Shown here piece by piece: positions 33,890 to 43,029 of a stretch of DNA of 58,622 nt; the stretch's first letter is position 1; each line of letters starts with the position of its first letter. A program made the translations under genes and the position numbers. The DNA comes from CAZHTS01 sp964535315 (lineage in GTDB: Bacteria; Chloroflexota; Anaerolineae; Anaerolineales; Anaerolineaceae). Location: the NCBI GenBank assembly GCA_964535315.1, contig CAZHTS010000024.1, positions 1 to 58,622 on the forward strand, read 5' to 3'. Under the pieces are notes generated by a model, which saw nothing but the letters and a program-made list of their open reading frames with translations, did not search any database and was not told the origin of the DNA.

Positions 33890-34978
33890 CTAATGCCCGC
33901 CGTGTCGCCGGGAACGAACCTGGATCAGTTCGGCGACGATGCTGACGGCGATCTCTTCGGGCGAATCGGCGCCGATGGGCAGCCCAATGGGCGAATAAAC
34001 CTGTTCGAGCCGGCTGCGCGCGTAGCCTCTGTTTTCCAGATCCTGGTAGATCAGTTCGCGTTTGCGCTTGCTGCCGATCATGCCGATGTAGCCGGCCCGG
34101 CTGTCGAGCGCCTTTTCCAGTACGACCTGGTCGTGCAGGTGGCCGCGGGTGACGATGACCAGATAACTGTTGGCGTCGATCTCCAGGGCATCGAAGGCCT
34201 CTGGCATGGAGGCCGGTACGATAATCTCGTCGACCGTTTCGAAGCGCTGGCGGTTGGCAAACTCGGCGCGGTCGTCCAACACCACGGTGCGGAACCCGAC
34301 CGTTTTGGCGAGCGCCGCCACTTTCTGCGAGACGTGCCCGGCGCCAAAGATGTACACACTGCCGTATACATCCAGGGGGTCGATGGTGAAGCGCCGCCCG
34401 GCCGCCGCGACCAGGCGGGGAGCGCGCACGTCGTCCAGGGCGATTGCCTGCCCGGCGAGGTGCAGGGTGCGACCGGCGTCGGTGTGATCGTCGACCAGGG
34501 TCAACTGCCCGGCAGTGTCGCCGACCAGCGTGCCATCCGCCCGGATCAGGCAATGGTCGAAGGGCGGCGTCTCTACGTCGGGCAGGGCGCTGATCCACCA
34601 GCCCTTCTGGCGGGCGCGCACGGTCTGTAAGGCGGCGGCGCAGATTTCGCCCAGAGCGTGATCGTGGGCGTCGATATACTCGATCAATATTTCCTGGCGG
34701 CCGCCGCAGATCATATCCATTGCGGCGGCGTCCTTGCCGCTAAACTCGAATTCGCGCAGGATGCGCTGTGGCCGGACAAAGATATCCCTGGCGAGTTTTA
34801 AGACGTCGGCTTCCAGCCGGCCGCCGCCGATGGTGCCGGCAATCGAGCCGTCGGGGTGGACGATCATCTGTGCTCCGGTCGTGCGCGGCGCCGAACCGTT
34901 GCTGGTCACGACCGTGGCCAGCACAAAACTGGTGTCTGCTTCGAGCAGGTTTACCATTTCCTGGATCATGAGGCTCAT
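33890..34978 (-). CDS. XdhC/CoxI-family protein
   Basis: XdhC proteins deliver sulfurated molybdenum cofactor to xanthine dehydrogenase-type enzymes. Residues about 10-80 form the first XdhC/CoxI domain (ATVVTSNGSAPRTTGAQMIV, GTIGGGRLE), and a Rossmann-like domain begins near 195 with YIFGAGHVSQKVAALAKTVGF. At 362 residues it has the two-domain length. ATG 34978 is favoured, since AGGAG lies six bases upstream and overlaps the alternative GTG 34984. No molybdoenzyme gene is present nearby, so its client is outside this window. Confidence 0.88.
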   Translation of the reverse strand: MSLMIQEMVNLLEADTSFVLATVVTSNGSAPRTTGAQMIVHPDGSIAGTIGGGRLEADVLKLARDIFVRPQRILREFEFSGKDAAAMDMICGGRQEILIEYIDAHDHALGEICAAALQTVRARQKGWWISALPDVETPPFDHCLIRADGTLVGDTAGQLTLVDDHTDAGRTLHLAGQAIALDDVRAPRLVAAAGRRFTIDPLDVYGSVYIFGAGHVSQKVAALAKTVGFRTVVLDDRAEFANRQRFETVDEIIVPASMPEAFDALEIDANSYLVIVTRGHLHDQVVLEKALDSRAGYIGMIGSKRKRELIYQDLENRGYARSRLEQVYSPIGLPIGADSPEEIAVSIVAELIQVRSRRHGGH

Positions 34979-35001
34979 AGCCACTCCTGTGTAGTACGAG
35001 G

Positions 35002-35022
35002 GTAGTAAGCTTATCTTACTAC
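35002..35022. promoter_or_regulatory. Perfect inverted repeat upstream of xdhC-like gene
   Basis: GTAGTAAG, spacer CTTAT, CTTACTAC lies 24 bases upstream of the XdhC-type start, in the divergent region shared with the Rel-like gene. It may be an operator or an mRNA leader hairpin; no clear promoter boxes define which. Confidence 0.5.
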
Positions 35023-35148
35023 ATTCCTTTTGCCGCGGTTAGGATTTTCTGGCGGGTTTGCGGTAAAATCAAGCCACTGTTCTAACCGCCCGCCGTCGTC
35101 GTTGCCTGCTTCCCGGGGCCGTGATCGTCTGAAAATGATTTAGAGGTA

Positions 35149-37008
35149 ATGATGGTCTACGTCCAACCTATTCACGAAATTCGTCCGCGGCTGGCAGATG
35201 ATTTCTCGCCCGGAGTTTTTTCCCCACGCACCGCGGCCATTGCCGAGGCCTATCGTTGGGGACAGGAAATGCACTCCGGTCAACTGCGCCTGAGTGGTGA
35301 GCCCTATTTTGAAACCCACTGCGGCTGGGTGGCCGCCTTCCTCGACCGGCTGTTGGGCATCGAAGCCTGGACGATTGCCGCCCTGCTGCACGACAGCGTG
35401 GAGGACAGCGGCAGCAGCCTGGACGCCATCCGCCAACGTTTCCCCGGCGGGCTGGGTGAAGAGGTCGCCTATATCGTGGATGGCGTGACCAAGATCAGCG
35501 CCCCGCGCAATGGGCGCTCGCGCGAGATTGAAACGCTGCGCAAACTGGCCATGTTCCGCGACCCAGGTGTGTTTGTGGTTAAACTGGCCGACAAGAGCCA
35601 CAACCTGTTGACCCTCCAGCACATGCCCGAGCCCAAGCGCATGCAAAAGGCGGTGGAAGCGATTCGCGCCTACGGCCGCCTGGCGGGCATCCTCAACTGT
35701 TACCGTTGGCGACGCTGGATAGAGGATATGGCCTTTCCTTTTGCCGACCCCGACGCCTACGCTTTCGTCAAGAACAAGATCGACAGCGACCCGCGTTTGG
35801 GGACGGATTTTATTAACGGCATGCAGCAGCAGCTGGCCCAGGTGATGGAGCGCGAGAAGATCGACGGGCGCATCGAGATCACCGTCAACGGCTATTGGCA
35901 GGCCTGGGAAAAGATCAAACGCATGGCCCACCGGCGCAAGACCTCGCTGGACAGCTTCGCGGCGCTCAACGATTTGATCAGTTTCCGGCTGGTACTCGAC
36001 CAGGAAGACCCGCGCGCCTGTTACGCTCTGTTGGGGGCGGTCAACCGCTTTTTTGGTTCTTACCTGGATCACAACGGTTTTCACGATTACATCGCCTGCC
36101 CGCAAAACGGTTATCGCGCCCTGCAAATGACCGCCTGGCTGCCCAAGGCCGGCGCCATCGAGGTGGCTATCGCCACGCGCGACATGGAAGGTGAGAACAC
36201 CTGGGGGGTGGTTTACGCCATCCAGCACGGCAAAGATACCAGCACCTATCGCCCGGTGCAGATTTTCACCCCTTCGGGCGGGACGCGTTTCGTCCCCGAA
36301 GGGTCTACGGTGCTCGATGCGGTGGCGACCATCCAGCAGGAGTTCTTGCTGGATAAGATCAGCGCCGTCAAGGTAAACGATGGCCTGGCGCGCCTTTCCG
36401 ACCGGGTCAACTCGGGCGATATGATCGAGGTGGTGACCGGCGGCAGCCGGCTGATGCCGGTGGAAGAGTGGTTGAGTTTCTGCAATATCACCACATCCGG
36501 GCTGCTGCGGGCGGTGCTGGCCAACAGTGACCTGAAACGCGACGCCGAACTCGGCCGGCAGCAGCTGCGCACGGTGCTGGCGGCGCGCGGCCTGCTGGCG
36601 CTGGAGGATATGGAGGCGCTGGACGGCGACCGGATCGATACCCTGCTCGGCCTGTTGGGGCGCACCAACCTGGAAGACCTGTACGCCGCCATCGGCGGCG
36701 GCGCCGTCCGTTTGCTGGACGTGGCCCGGGCGTTGGATCAGGTGTGCATCACCAAGCAGTCTTTGCATTGGACATCGATCGAGATGGTCGCCCCGGTGGA
36801 AACCAACCGCCCGGGGGTGCTGGCGCTGCTGGCCAGCCTGGTTTCCGAGCGCGGCGGCAACATCCTGCGTTCGGTCAACGACACCCTGCCGGATGGGGGG
36901 TTCTCGCTGCGCCTGGTGGTCAGCATGCTGGACGCCGAGAGCCAGGAGCGCCTGTATCAGGATTATCTGAGCTGCAACGTCGAACTCAAATGGGTCGAAC
37001 TGGTGTGA
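35149..37008 (+). CDS. Rel/SpoT homologue with degenerate synthetase site
   Basis: Domain order is HD hydrolase, RelA_SpoT synthetase, TGS and ACT, in 619 residues (bifunctional Rel is usually about 720-750). The hydrolase site keeps SGEPY, HDSVED (HD at 81-82) and ADKSHN. The synthetase part is eroded: the GRPKH motif reads NGYWQ, PGRFKDYIA reads NGFHDYIA, YQSLHTT reads YRALQMT and EVQIRT reads EVAIAT. It probably hydrolyses but does not make (p)ppGpp; this is inferred from motif loss. GAGG precedes paired ATGs at 35149 and 35152. A phosphoesterase gene follows five bases later. Confidence 0.88.
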   Translation: MMVYVQPIHEIRPRLADDFSPGVFSPRTAAIAEAYRWGQEMHSGQLRLSGEPYFETHCGWVAAFLDRLLGIEAWTIAALLHDSVEDSGSSLDAIRQRFPGGLGEEVAYIVDGVTKISAPRNGRSREIETLRKLAMFRDPGVFVVKLADKSHNLLTLQHMPEPKRMQKAVEAIRAYGRLAGILNCYRWRRWIEDMAFPFADPDAYAFVKNKIDSDPRLGTDFINGMQQQLAQVMEREKIDGRIEITVNGYWQAWEKIKRMAHRRKTSLDSFAALNDLISFRLVLDQEDPRACYALLGAVNRFFGSYLDHNGFHDYIACPQNGYRALQMTAWLPKAGAIEVAIATRDMEGENTWGVVYAIQHGKDTSTYRPVQIFTPSGGTRFVPEGSTVLDAVATIQQEFLLDKISAVKVNDGLARLSDRVNSGDMIEVVTGGSRLMPVEEWLSFCNITTSGLLRAVLANSDLKRDAELGRQQLRTVLAARGLLALEDMEALDGDRIDTLLGLLGRTNLEDLYAAIGGGAVRLLDVARALDQVCITKQSLHWTSIEMVAPVETNRPGVLALLASLVSERGGNILRSVNDTLPDGGFSLRLVVSMLDAESQERLYQDYLSCNVELKWVELV

Positions 37009-37013
37009 GTCTC

Positions 37014-37505
37014 ATGCGCATTGGCATTCTCTCGGATACCCACAATCAACTCCCTGCTTTGCTCCAGGCGTTGGAAATATTTCGCCGGGAGGACGTGACC
37101 ACCCTGTTTCACTGCGGCGATATGACCGCACCCGATACGGCCCAGGCGCTGGCCGGTTTTCGCGTCGTTCACGTGTTGGGCAACGGCGATTTTGCCTCGG
37201 GCGAGATCGCCCAGACGCTGCGGGCGCTCGACCCCGAGAACTTCAGCGGGCCGGTTTACACCGGCTGCTGGGACGGCGTGCATATCGCTGCGCTGCACGG
37301 TCACGACCTCGCCATGCTCTATGGTCTGATCGAGAGCGGGCGCTACGATTACGTTTTTCGCGGCCATTCTCACCGGCGCAAAGACGAGCGCGCCGGGCGG
37401 ACTCGCATCCTCAATCCCGGCGCGCTGGGTGGGTTACAGGTCGAAGATCGCTCGGTGTGCGTGCTGGACTTGAGCAGCGGCGCAGCCGAGTTCATTCGCC
37501 TGTAG
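37014..37505 (+). CDS. YfcE/MJ0936-type metallophosphoesterase
   Basis: A 163-residue calcineurin-fold phosphoesterase with SDTHNQ (8-13), HCGDMT, GNGDF, HGHDL and RGHSHRRKDE: the full set of metal ligands of this family. Relatives hydrolyse phosphodiesters of unknown physiological identity. The ATG at 37014 is five bases after the Rel-like stop; a longer frame in from 36744 lies within that gene. Co-transcription with a putative ppGpp hydrolase is notable, but does not establish a shared substrate. It converges on the M16C gene with a three-base gap. Confidence 0.92.
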   Translation: MRIGILSDTHNQLPALLQALEIFRREDVTTLFHCGDMTAPDTAQALAGFRVVHVLGNGDFASGEIAQTLRALDPENFSGPVYTGCWDGVHIAALHGHDLAMLYGLIESGRYDYVFRGHSHRRKDERAGRTRILNPGALGGLQVEDRSVCVLDLSSGAAEFIRL

Positions 37506-37508
37506 CAC

Positions 37509-40421
37509 TCATAGCAGGCGCTGCACTTCCAGCCAGCCCGGTTGGGCGGCGCTGGCGGCTTCGATGGCTTCGGCGGCGCCCAGTACCACGACCGTGCCCT
37601 GGGCAAGCTGTGTCTCGATCAGTTCGCCAAAGGCGTGGAAGTCGTCGACGCGGGTGGCGAGCACCTCGTCGCGCCAATGCTGGCGCAGTTCATCCGTCAC
37701 GCCGTTGAGATGGCGCAGCATGGCGGTGTAGCCTTTGGCGTCAGGTAACTGGTAGGCGTCCAGGTCGCCGATGACGCCGATGATCAGTTTGGTCAACTCG
37801 GCCTCGTCCAGTTCCAGCCGGCGCAGGTAGGCGCCGGTCTGATCGTAAACGGACAGCGTTTCCATCAGGTTGGGGTCGCGGTAGGAAAGGAAGGTCAGCA
37901 CGCCGGTCAGGTGGTCGAAGGGGGCAAAGGCCCCGTAGGCCCCGCCCTGAACGCGCACGCGATCCCACAGCCAGCTGCCCGTCAGATGGTTGCCGATGAC
38001 CAGCACCGAGCCGCTCATCTGGTAGCCGGCGCGATACAGGTCTACTCCTTTGCCGACGAAATTAATCTGGGCGGGCAGCACCAGCCCTTCGTTGACGGAC
38101 ATGGGCGGCTGCACCCAGACCGCGGGCCGGGTATCGGCGGCAGGCAGCGCCGCCAGGAAGGCGGCCAGTTGGGGCTGGAATGCCTGCCAGCCCTGGGCGT
38201 CGACGGTCACGTTGCACAGCATGGCCTGGCGGTTGAGCAGCGCCTGGCGGATCTCTTCCAGCCGCTCCTGGACGCGCGGCCATTCCTGGTCGATCTGGTC
38301 TACCAGGCGGCGCAGGAAGAATAGCTGGCTGATGCCGCCGGTTTGTTCGCTGGCCCAACCGGCCTCGCTGAAATTGGAGCGCAGCCGGGTATTGGTGAAA
38401 CGGTGGCCGGCGTTGGTCAGGCTGGAGCTGTAGGCGGCCTTTTCTTCCAGCGCCATCTGGCGGATGCGTTCGCGGTTATCCAGCCGGACGCCGCGCAGCA
38501 CTTCGTCGAGGATCGAGAGGAGATCGCCGGTCTGGTGTAACATGGCCTTGCCGCGCAGGAACAGCCAGGCGGAGGCCTCTTTTTGACCGCGCACGGCCGA
38601 GATGTTCAGCGTGGGATAAATGCCGCCGGTAGTACTGCCGATGCGCTGGATCAACTGCACAAAGTCCTGCTGGATGGTGCCGGTTTCGAGCAGCGCCCGT
38701 CCGAAGATCGGCAGATAGGGCAGCCAGCTTTGCGGCAGGCAATGCAGATCGAAGCCCAGATCCAGGTACACGATGCCGCTGGTGGGCAGGTCGTGGAACA
38801 GCACCTGGGCGCCGGATAAGCTGCTGTGCTCGCTGGGGATGCGCCGCACCTGAGGTTCCAGGTCGGCGCGGGTCAGGGCGGGGATTTTGGCCAGGTCTTC
38901 GGGCCGGTCGGCCGTTTCCTGGCGGCGTTTGAGTTCCCGGGTGTTGGCCAGAATAGCCTGTAGCTCGGCGGAGGTCATGGCGCGGCGGGCGGCCTGCAAC
39001 CGTTCCTGCTCTGCGGCGGCGCGCCGTTCGCCCAACTGCGGGTCGGGTTTGAGGATGACGGTGGCGCGGTGCGGGTTATCCAGCAGATACTGGCGGATCA
39101 GTTCTTCGAAATAGCGTTCGCCGGCCGCGACGCGGGCCTGGATGGCCTGCAAGGGCGCCTCAAAGGTCAGCGGCGCCAGCGGATCGTGCTCGTACAGCCA
39201 GGTGGACAGGCTGCGCAGCATGACCACCAGCCCGCGCGGATAGGGGCCGGTGTTGTTTTCGCGCAGGTTGAACTCGATGGTGTTGAGCGAGGCGGCGATG
39301 GTCTGTGCGTCCAGCCCGTCTTGTACCAGCTGGCGCAGTGTGTCCAACACCAGCGTCTCGACCTGTTCGCACTCCGTTTCGGCCACGCCCTTCAGCCCGG
39401 TAGAGAAAAACATCTGGCGTGCGCCGTTTTCGAGGCCGCGCCCGACCAGATCCTCGCCCAATCCCGAGTCGATCAACGCCTTCCGCAGCGGCGCGGCGGG
39501 TGTGCCGGTCAGGATATGATCCAGAATGACCAGCGCCAGCGCCAGTTCGGCCTCGTCACCTTCGGGCAGGAGCCAGTTGACCGAGACCAGAGTGCGGGCT
39601 TCTTCACCCGCCCCGGCCTCGTAGGGCAGTTCCACGCGGCGCGGGGCGTCAAAGTGCGGTTGCAGCGGGATGTGCGAATCAACCGCCAGGGCGTCGAAGG
39701 CGTTGAGGTATTCATCCAGGCGGCGCAGCCGTTCTTCGGCCGGGTCGTCGCCCCAGAAAAAGATGCGGGCGTTGGACGGGTGGTAAAAGCGCCGGTGGAA
39801 GTCCTTGAAGGCGGCGTAGGTGAGGGTGGGGATGCATGCGGGGTCGCCGCCGCTGTCGTGGGCGTAGATGGTGTCCGGGTAGACCTGATGCTGGCTGTAT
39901 TCGTCCAACACGCTGTCGGGCGAGGAATAAGCGCCCTTCATCTCGTTGAACACCACACCTTTGTAGCCGAGCGGGGCGTCTTCTGCTTCCAGTTCGTAGT
40001 GCCAGCCCTCCTGATCCAGGGTGTAGGGCGAGAGCAGCGGATAGAACACGGCGTCCAGGTAAACATCAACCAGGTTGTAAAAATCTTGCAGGTTCTGGCT
40101 CGCTACCGGGTAGACGGTCTTGTCTGGATAGGTCAGGGCGTTGAGGAAGGTGTTGAGTGAACCTTTCATCAGTTCGACGAACGGTTCTTTGACCGGATAT
40201 TTGCGTGAGCCGCACAACACCGAATGTTCCATGATGTGGGCCACGCCGCTGGAATCGCGCGGCGGGGTGCGAAAGGTGATCCCAAAGACCTTGTTCTCGT
40301 CACTGTTTTCGAGCGAGAGGAGTTCGGCGCCGGTCTTGAGATGGCGGTACAGGCGCGCCTGACTGTTTAACTCGTTTATCCATTGTTCACGTAACAGGGT
40401 AAAACCATACAAAGGGGGCAT
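37509..40421 (-). CDS. M16C zinc peptidase (presequence-protease type)
   Basis: A 970-residue peptidase of the PreP/Cym1 family: the inverted zinc motif HIMEH at 62-66 inside SSGVAHIMEHSVLCGSRKYP, with the further acidic ligand expected in the helix around residue 140, then four roughly equal M16 domains linked by a central hinge. Family members degrade free peptides inside a closed chamber. No signal peptide is seen, so it is likely cytoplasmic. ATG 40421. Diverges from the M50-TPR gene. Confidence 0.95.
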   Translation of the reverse strand: MPPLYGFTLLREQWINELNSQARLYRHLKTGAELLSLENSDENKVFGITFRTPPRDSSGVAHIMEHSVLCGSRKYPVKEPFVELMKGSLNTFLNALTYPDKTVYPVASQNLQDFYNLVDVYLDAVFYPLLSPYTLDQEGWHYELEAEDAPLGYKGVVFNEMKGAYSSPDSVLDEYSQHQVYPDTIYAHDSGGDPACIPTLTYAAFKDFHRRFYHPSNARIFFWGDDPAEERLRRLDEYLNAFDALAVDSHIPLQPHFDAPRRVELPYEAGAGEEARTLVSVNWLLPEGDEAELALALVILDHILTGTPAAPLRKALIDSGLGEDLVGRGLENGARQMFFSTGLKGVAETECEQVETLVLDTLRQLVQDGLDAQTIAASLNTIEFNLRENNTGPYPRGLVVMLRSLSTWLYEHDPLAPLTFEAPLQAIQARVAAGERYFEELIRQYLLDNPHRATVILKPDPQLGERRAAAEQERLQAARRAMTSAELQAILANTRELKRRQETADRPEDLAKIPALTRADLEPQVRRIPSEHSSLSGAQVLFHDLPTSGIVYLDLGFDLHCLPQSWLPYLPIFGRALLETGTIQQDFVQLIQRIGSTTGGIYPTLNISAVRGQKEASAWLFLRGKAMLHQTGDLLSILDEVLRGVRLDNRERIRQMALEEKAAYSSSLTNAGHRFTNTRLRSNFSEAGWASEQTGGISQLFFLRRLVDQIDQEWPRVQERLEEIRQALLNRQAMLCNVTVDAQGWQAFQPQLAAFLAALPAADTRPAVWVQPPMSVNEGLVLPAQINFVGKGVDLYRAGYQMSGSVLVIGNHLTGSWLWDRVRVQGGAYGAFAPFDHLTGVLTFLSYRDPNLMETLSVYDQTGAYLRRLELDEAELTKLIIGVIGDLDAYQLPDAKGYTAMLRHLNGVTDELRQHWRDEVLATRVDDFHAFGELIETQLAQGTVVVLGAAEAIEAASAAQPGWLEVQRLL

Positions 40422-40486
40422 GCGGTCCTCGTTTTCGATTTTGAAAGAAGTCCGGTTGGGTGTTCTGGCGTTCAGTCATTGACCTG

Positions 40487-40515
40487 ATTATATGCGCCTC
40501 GGAACATGGCCGCAA
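40487..40515 (-). promoter_or_regulatory. Promoter for the M16C peptidase gene
   Basis: On the minus strand TTGCGG (plus 40510-40515), 17 bases, TATAAT (plus 40487-40492). The start would be near 40480, giving a leader of about 60 bases. Confidence 0.65.
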
Positions 40516-40520
40516 CCCTA

Positions 40521-40529
40521 TGCTACAAT
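40521..40529 (+). promoter_or_regulatory. Extended -10 promoter for the M50-TPR gene
   Basis: TGCTACAAT (TACAAT 40524-40529) lies back-to-back with the opposing M16C promoter, 23 bases before the ATG. No convincing -35 box. Confidence 0.55.
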
Positions 40530-40552
40530 AATAACAGCAGGAGGCGCAGGCC

Positions 40553-42130
40553 ATGAAATGGTCGTGGACCATCGCCCGTCTGGGTAAAACCGAGATCCGG
40601 TTGCATGCTTCTTTATTGCTGTTGGTGCCGCTGGTGCTCTTGCAGTATCGGCCGAACAGCCTGGGTACCGCCTTGTGGGCATTGGGGCTGGTGGCCGCCC
40701 TGTTCGTGTGCATCGGGCTGCACGAACTGGGGCACACGCTGATGGCGCGCGCCTTCAAGATCGAGGTCAGCGCCATTGTATTGTGGCCGTTGGGCGGGTT
40801 CTCGTACCTGCAAAAAGAAGCGAACCATCCGTTAGAAGATGTGGTTATCGCCGCCGCCGGGCCGGTGATCAACCTGGCGATTGGGTTTGGGGTGGGCATG
40901 GTTTTGCTGGGGGTGGCGATCTGGGAGAACGTCCAGGCGCCGGCGTTGTGGGGGGCAGCGGATTTGCCGGCAGCAAGCCACGCCCGCCTGTTTTTTACCG
41001 CCCTGGCCAGCGCCAACCTGATCCTGGCCGTCTCGAACCTGCTGCCGGTTTATCCACTGGACGGCGGGCGCATTTTGCGCAGCCTGTTGCTGCTGGCGTT
41101 TGGTCAAAAATGGGCCAACCGTATTATGGTTGGCATCAGCCTGCCGCTGGCGTTGTTGTTGTTCGGTTACGCCCTGTGGCGCGGGGATGTGTTGCTGGCG
41201 CTCACCGCACTCCTGCTGGCGATGGGGGCCAGCACGCTTAGCTCGCCGCTGCGCCAGGGGTTGGCGATGGGCATCGGGGCGTTGTCGAACCGCGGTCATT
41301 ATTTTTACCTGCAAGAAGATTTCGACCGCGCCATTGAGGTGTACAGCCAGTTGCTCGAAAGCGACCCCAATGATGTCAACGCCCTCATGTGGCGCTCGCT
41401 GGCTTACCGGCGGATCGATGAGATCGAACTGGCGACGGTGGATGTTGAACGCATGCTGCGCATCCAGCCTGAGAACGTCATTGCCATCGCTCTGCGCGGC
41501 GAACTGTATCATATCGCCGGCAATGCGGAGCAGGCGCTGGTCTGTTACGAAGGCTGCATTCAGCTTAAGCCGGATTGGAACGTGCCCTACGCCGATCGCG
41601 CCAACCTGTACCGCCAGCGCGGCGACCTGAGTCTGGCCGAGGCGGATATGGAGCACGCCCTGGCGTTAAACCAGCCTTTCCCGCTGTTGTACCTGATGCG
41701 CGCCATGCTGCGCCACCAGCTTGGCAACCTGGAAGGAGCGCGCGCCGACGAGCAGCAGGCGCTCAAGATGTCGTCCAAGGTGCGCGATCTGCTCTTGTAC
41801 CCTGAGGCGCACCTGCCGTACGTGATGGACGTGTTCGATTGGGCCGTGGCGTTTTACAGCCGGATGGTCGAACAGATGCCGGCGTCGGCGTTGCCTTATT
41901 TGGGGCGAGCCGACGTCTATCGCCTGGCGGGGCGTCACTCGCAGGCGTTGGCCGATTACAACCGCGCCGCTCACCTGGACGCAAAAGAATATGAGATTTA
42001 TGTACGGCGAGGCCAGGCTTACCGGCATCTGGGACAGAACGAACAGGCCGTGGCGGACTTTCGCCAGGCGCTGGGTCTGGCGCGCCGTTCGCATCAGCGC
42101 CGCCGCGCCGAGCAGTTGCTTAAAGTCTGA
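40553..42130 (+). CDS. M50 (site-2 protease-like) membrane protease with TPR repeats
   Basis: The N-terminal 240 residues are an M50 intramembrane zinc protease: HELGH at 57-61 in a membrane helix and the third ligand in LPVYPLDGGRIL, among about six hydrophobic segments. From residue 255 to the end there are successive tetratricopeptide repeats (for example EDFDRAIEVYSQLLESDPND), probably cytoplasmic and used for partner binding. GGAGG precedes the ATG. Regulated intramembrane proteolysis is the usual role for such proteases; the substrate is unknown, and no sigma/anti-sigma pair lies nearby. Confidence 0.93.
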   Translation: MKWSWTIARLGKTEIRLHASLLLLVPLVLLQYRPNSLGTALWALGLVAALFVCIGLHELGHTLMARAFKIEVSAIVLWPLGGFSYLQKEANHPLEDVVIAAAGPVINLAIGFGVGMVLLGVAIWENVQAPALWGAADLPAASHARLFFTALASANLILAVSNLLPVYPLDGGRILRSLLLLAFGQKWANRIMVGISLPLALLLFGYALWRGDVLLALTALLLAMGASTLSSPLRQGLAMGIGALSNRGHYFYLQEDFDRAIEVYSQLLESDPNDVNALMWRSLAYRRIDEIELATVDVERMLRIQPENVIAIALRGELYHIAGNAEQALVCYEGCIQLKPDWNVPYADRANLYRQRGDLSLAEADMEHALALNQPFPLLYLMRAMLRHQLGNLEGARADEQQALKMSSKVRDLLLYPEAHLPYVMDVFDWAVAFYSRMVEQMPASALPYLGRADVYRLAGRHSQALADYNRAAHLDAKEYEIYVRRGQAYRHLGQNEQAVADFRQALGLARRSHQRRRAEQLLKV

Positions 42131-42144
42131 CCTTTTAAACCGGA

Positions 42145-42167
42145 CAGACGGGCGTTGCGCCCGTCTG
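42145..42167. terminator. Hairpin between convergent M50-TPR and sodA
   Basis: CAGACGGGCG, loop TTG, CGCCCGTCTG. It lies 15 bases past the protease stop and 30 bases past the sodA stop. The flanking T-runs are short, so termination strength is uncertain. Confidence 0.6.
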
Positions 42168-42196
42168 CCGGTCTTACCAATCCCTTTTCCTCAATC

Positions 42197-42811
42197 CTAA
42201 CCCATCGCAGCCTGATAGAAGCTGTTGACGGCATCCCAATTTAATACGCCCCAGAAGGCCTTGATGTAATCCGGCCGGCGGTTCTGATAGTTGAGATAAT
42301 AAGCGTGTTCCCATACGTCCAGCCCCAGAATGGGGACGTGCTGTTCCATCAGCGGGCTGTCCTGGTTGGCGCTGGAATATACCTGTAATTTCTTGTCGCC
42401 GTCTACCACCAGCCAGGCCCAGCCGGAGCCAAAACGGGTGGCGGCCGCCGTGCTGAATTTTTCCTGGAAGGCATCCAGCGAACCAAATGTGGCGAGGATG
42501 GCCTTTTCGAGCTGTCCGCCGGGCTGTTTACTGCCGCCCGGTACGAGCAGTTCCCAGAACAGACTGTGGTTGGCGTGCCCGCCGCCGTTGTTGCGTACGG
42601 CCGTGCGGATGGATTCGGGTACGCTCTGTATCTGGCGCAAGATGGTTTCAATCGATTGGTTTTGCAGTTCGGGGGCGCTTTCGAGCGCCTTGTTCAGATT
42701 GGCGACGTAGGCGGCGTGATGTTTCCCGTGGTGGATTTCCATGGTACGTGCGTCGATAGCCGGCTCGAGTGCGTTGAAGGCAAATTTCAGTGCGGGGAGT
42801 TCGAATGGCAT
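42197..42811 (-). CDS. sodA: Superoxide dismutase, Mn-type
   Basis: SOD dismutates superoxide to peroxide and oxygen. Metal ligands are visible: His27 (MEIHHGKHH), His82 (GGHANHSLFW), Asp165 and His169 (GLDVWEHAYY). The NNGGGHANHS and SANQDSPL segments favour manganese over iron. At 204 residues it has standard length and no signal peptide. The ATG at 42811 follows GAAAGGAAC; a longer in-frame start at 43084 would include the promoter. It neighbours the oxygen-sensitive PFOR gene, which fits protection of an anaerobic enzyme. Confidence 0.96.
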   Translation of the reverse strand: MPFELPALKFAFNALEPAIDARTMEIHHGKHHAAYVANLNKALESAPELQNQSIETILRQIQSVPESIRTAVRNNGGGHANHSLFWELLVPGGSKQPGGQLEKAILATFGSLDAFQEKFSTAAATRFGSGWAWLVVDGDKKLQVYSSANQDSPLMEQHVPILGLDVWEHAYYLNYQNRRPDYIKAFWGVLNWDAVNSFYQAAMG

Positions 42812-42884
42812 GGTCGTGTTCCTTTCTGTCCTGAGCGTTACACGGTGTTGACCGTGCACGTGAATGTTTTGAATAACTAAGATA

Positions 42885-42913
42885 AATATACTAAATTTGA
42901 TGCATAAAGTCAA
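42885..42913 (-). promoter_or_regulatory. sodA promoter
   Basis: Minus-strand TTGACT (plus 42908-42913), 17 bases, TATATT (plus 42885-42890). The leader of about 65 bases is AT-rich compared with the surroundings. Confidence 0.75.
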
Positions 42914-42970
42914 GTTTTCTGATAAAAGATTAACAGAGGAAAAAAGGGTGAGAGGGAAGCACGAGAGATA

Positions 42971-43003
42971 CAAAAACAGGGTGGGGCGCGCTGCCCCACC
43001 CTG
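42971..43003 (-). terminator. Intrinsic terminator after PFOR
   Basis: On the minus strand CAGGGTGGGGC, a five-base loop and GCCCCACCCTG lead directly into TTTTTG (plus-strand arms 42977-42987 and 42993-43003; A-run 42972-42976). It ends the PFOR transcript just before the sodA promoter. Confidence 0.92.
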
Positions 43004-43029
43004 CGATTGGGATGAGTGGTGGTGCGGAC

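Noticed and set aside
35140..36768. 542-residue open frame on the minus strand
   Set aside because: Antisense to the Rel/SpoT gene, whose domains and ribosome-binding site are clear.
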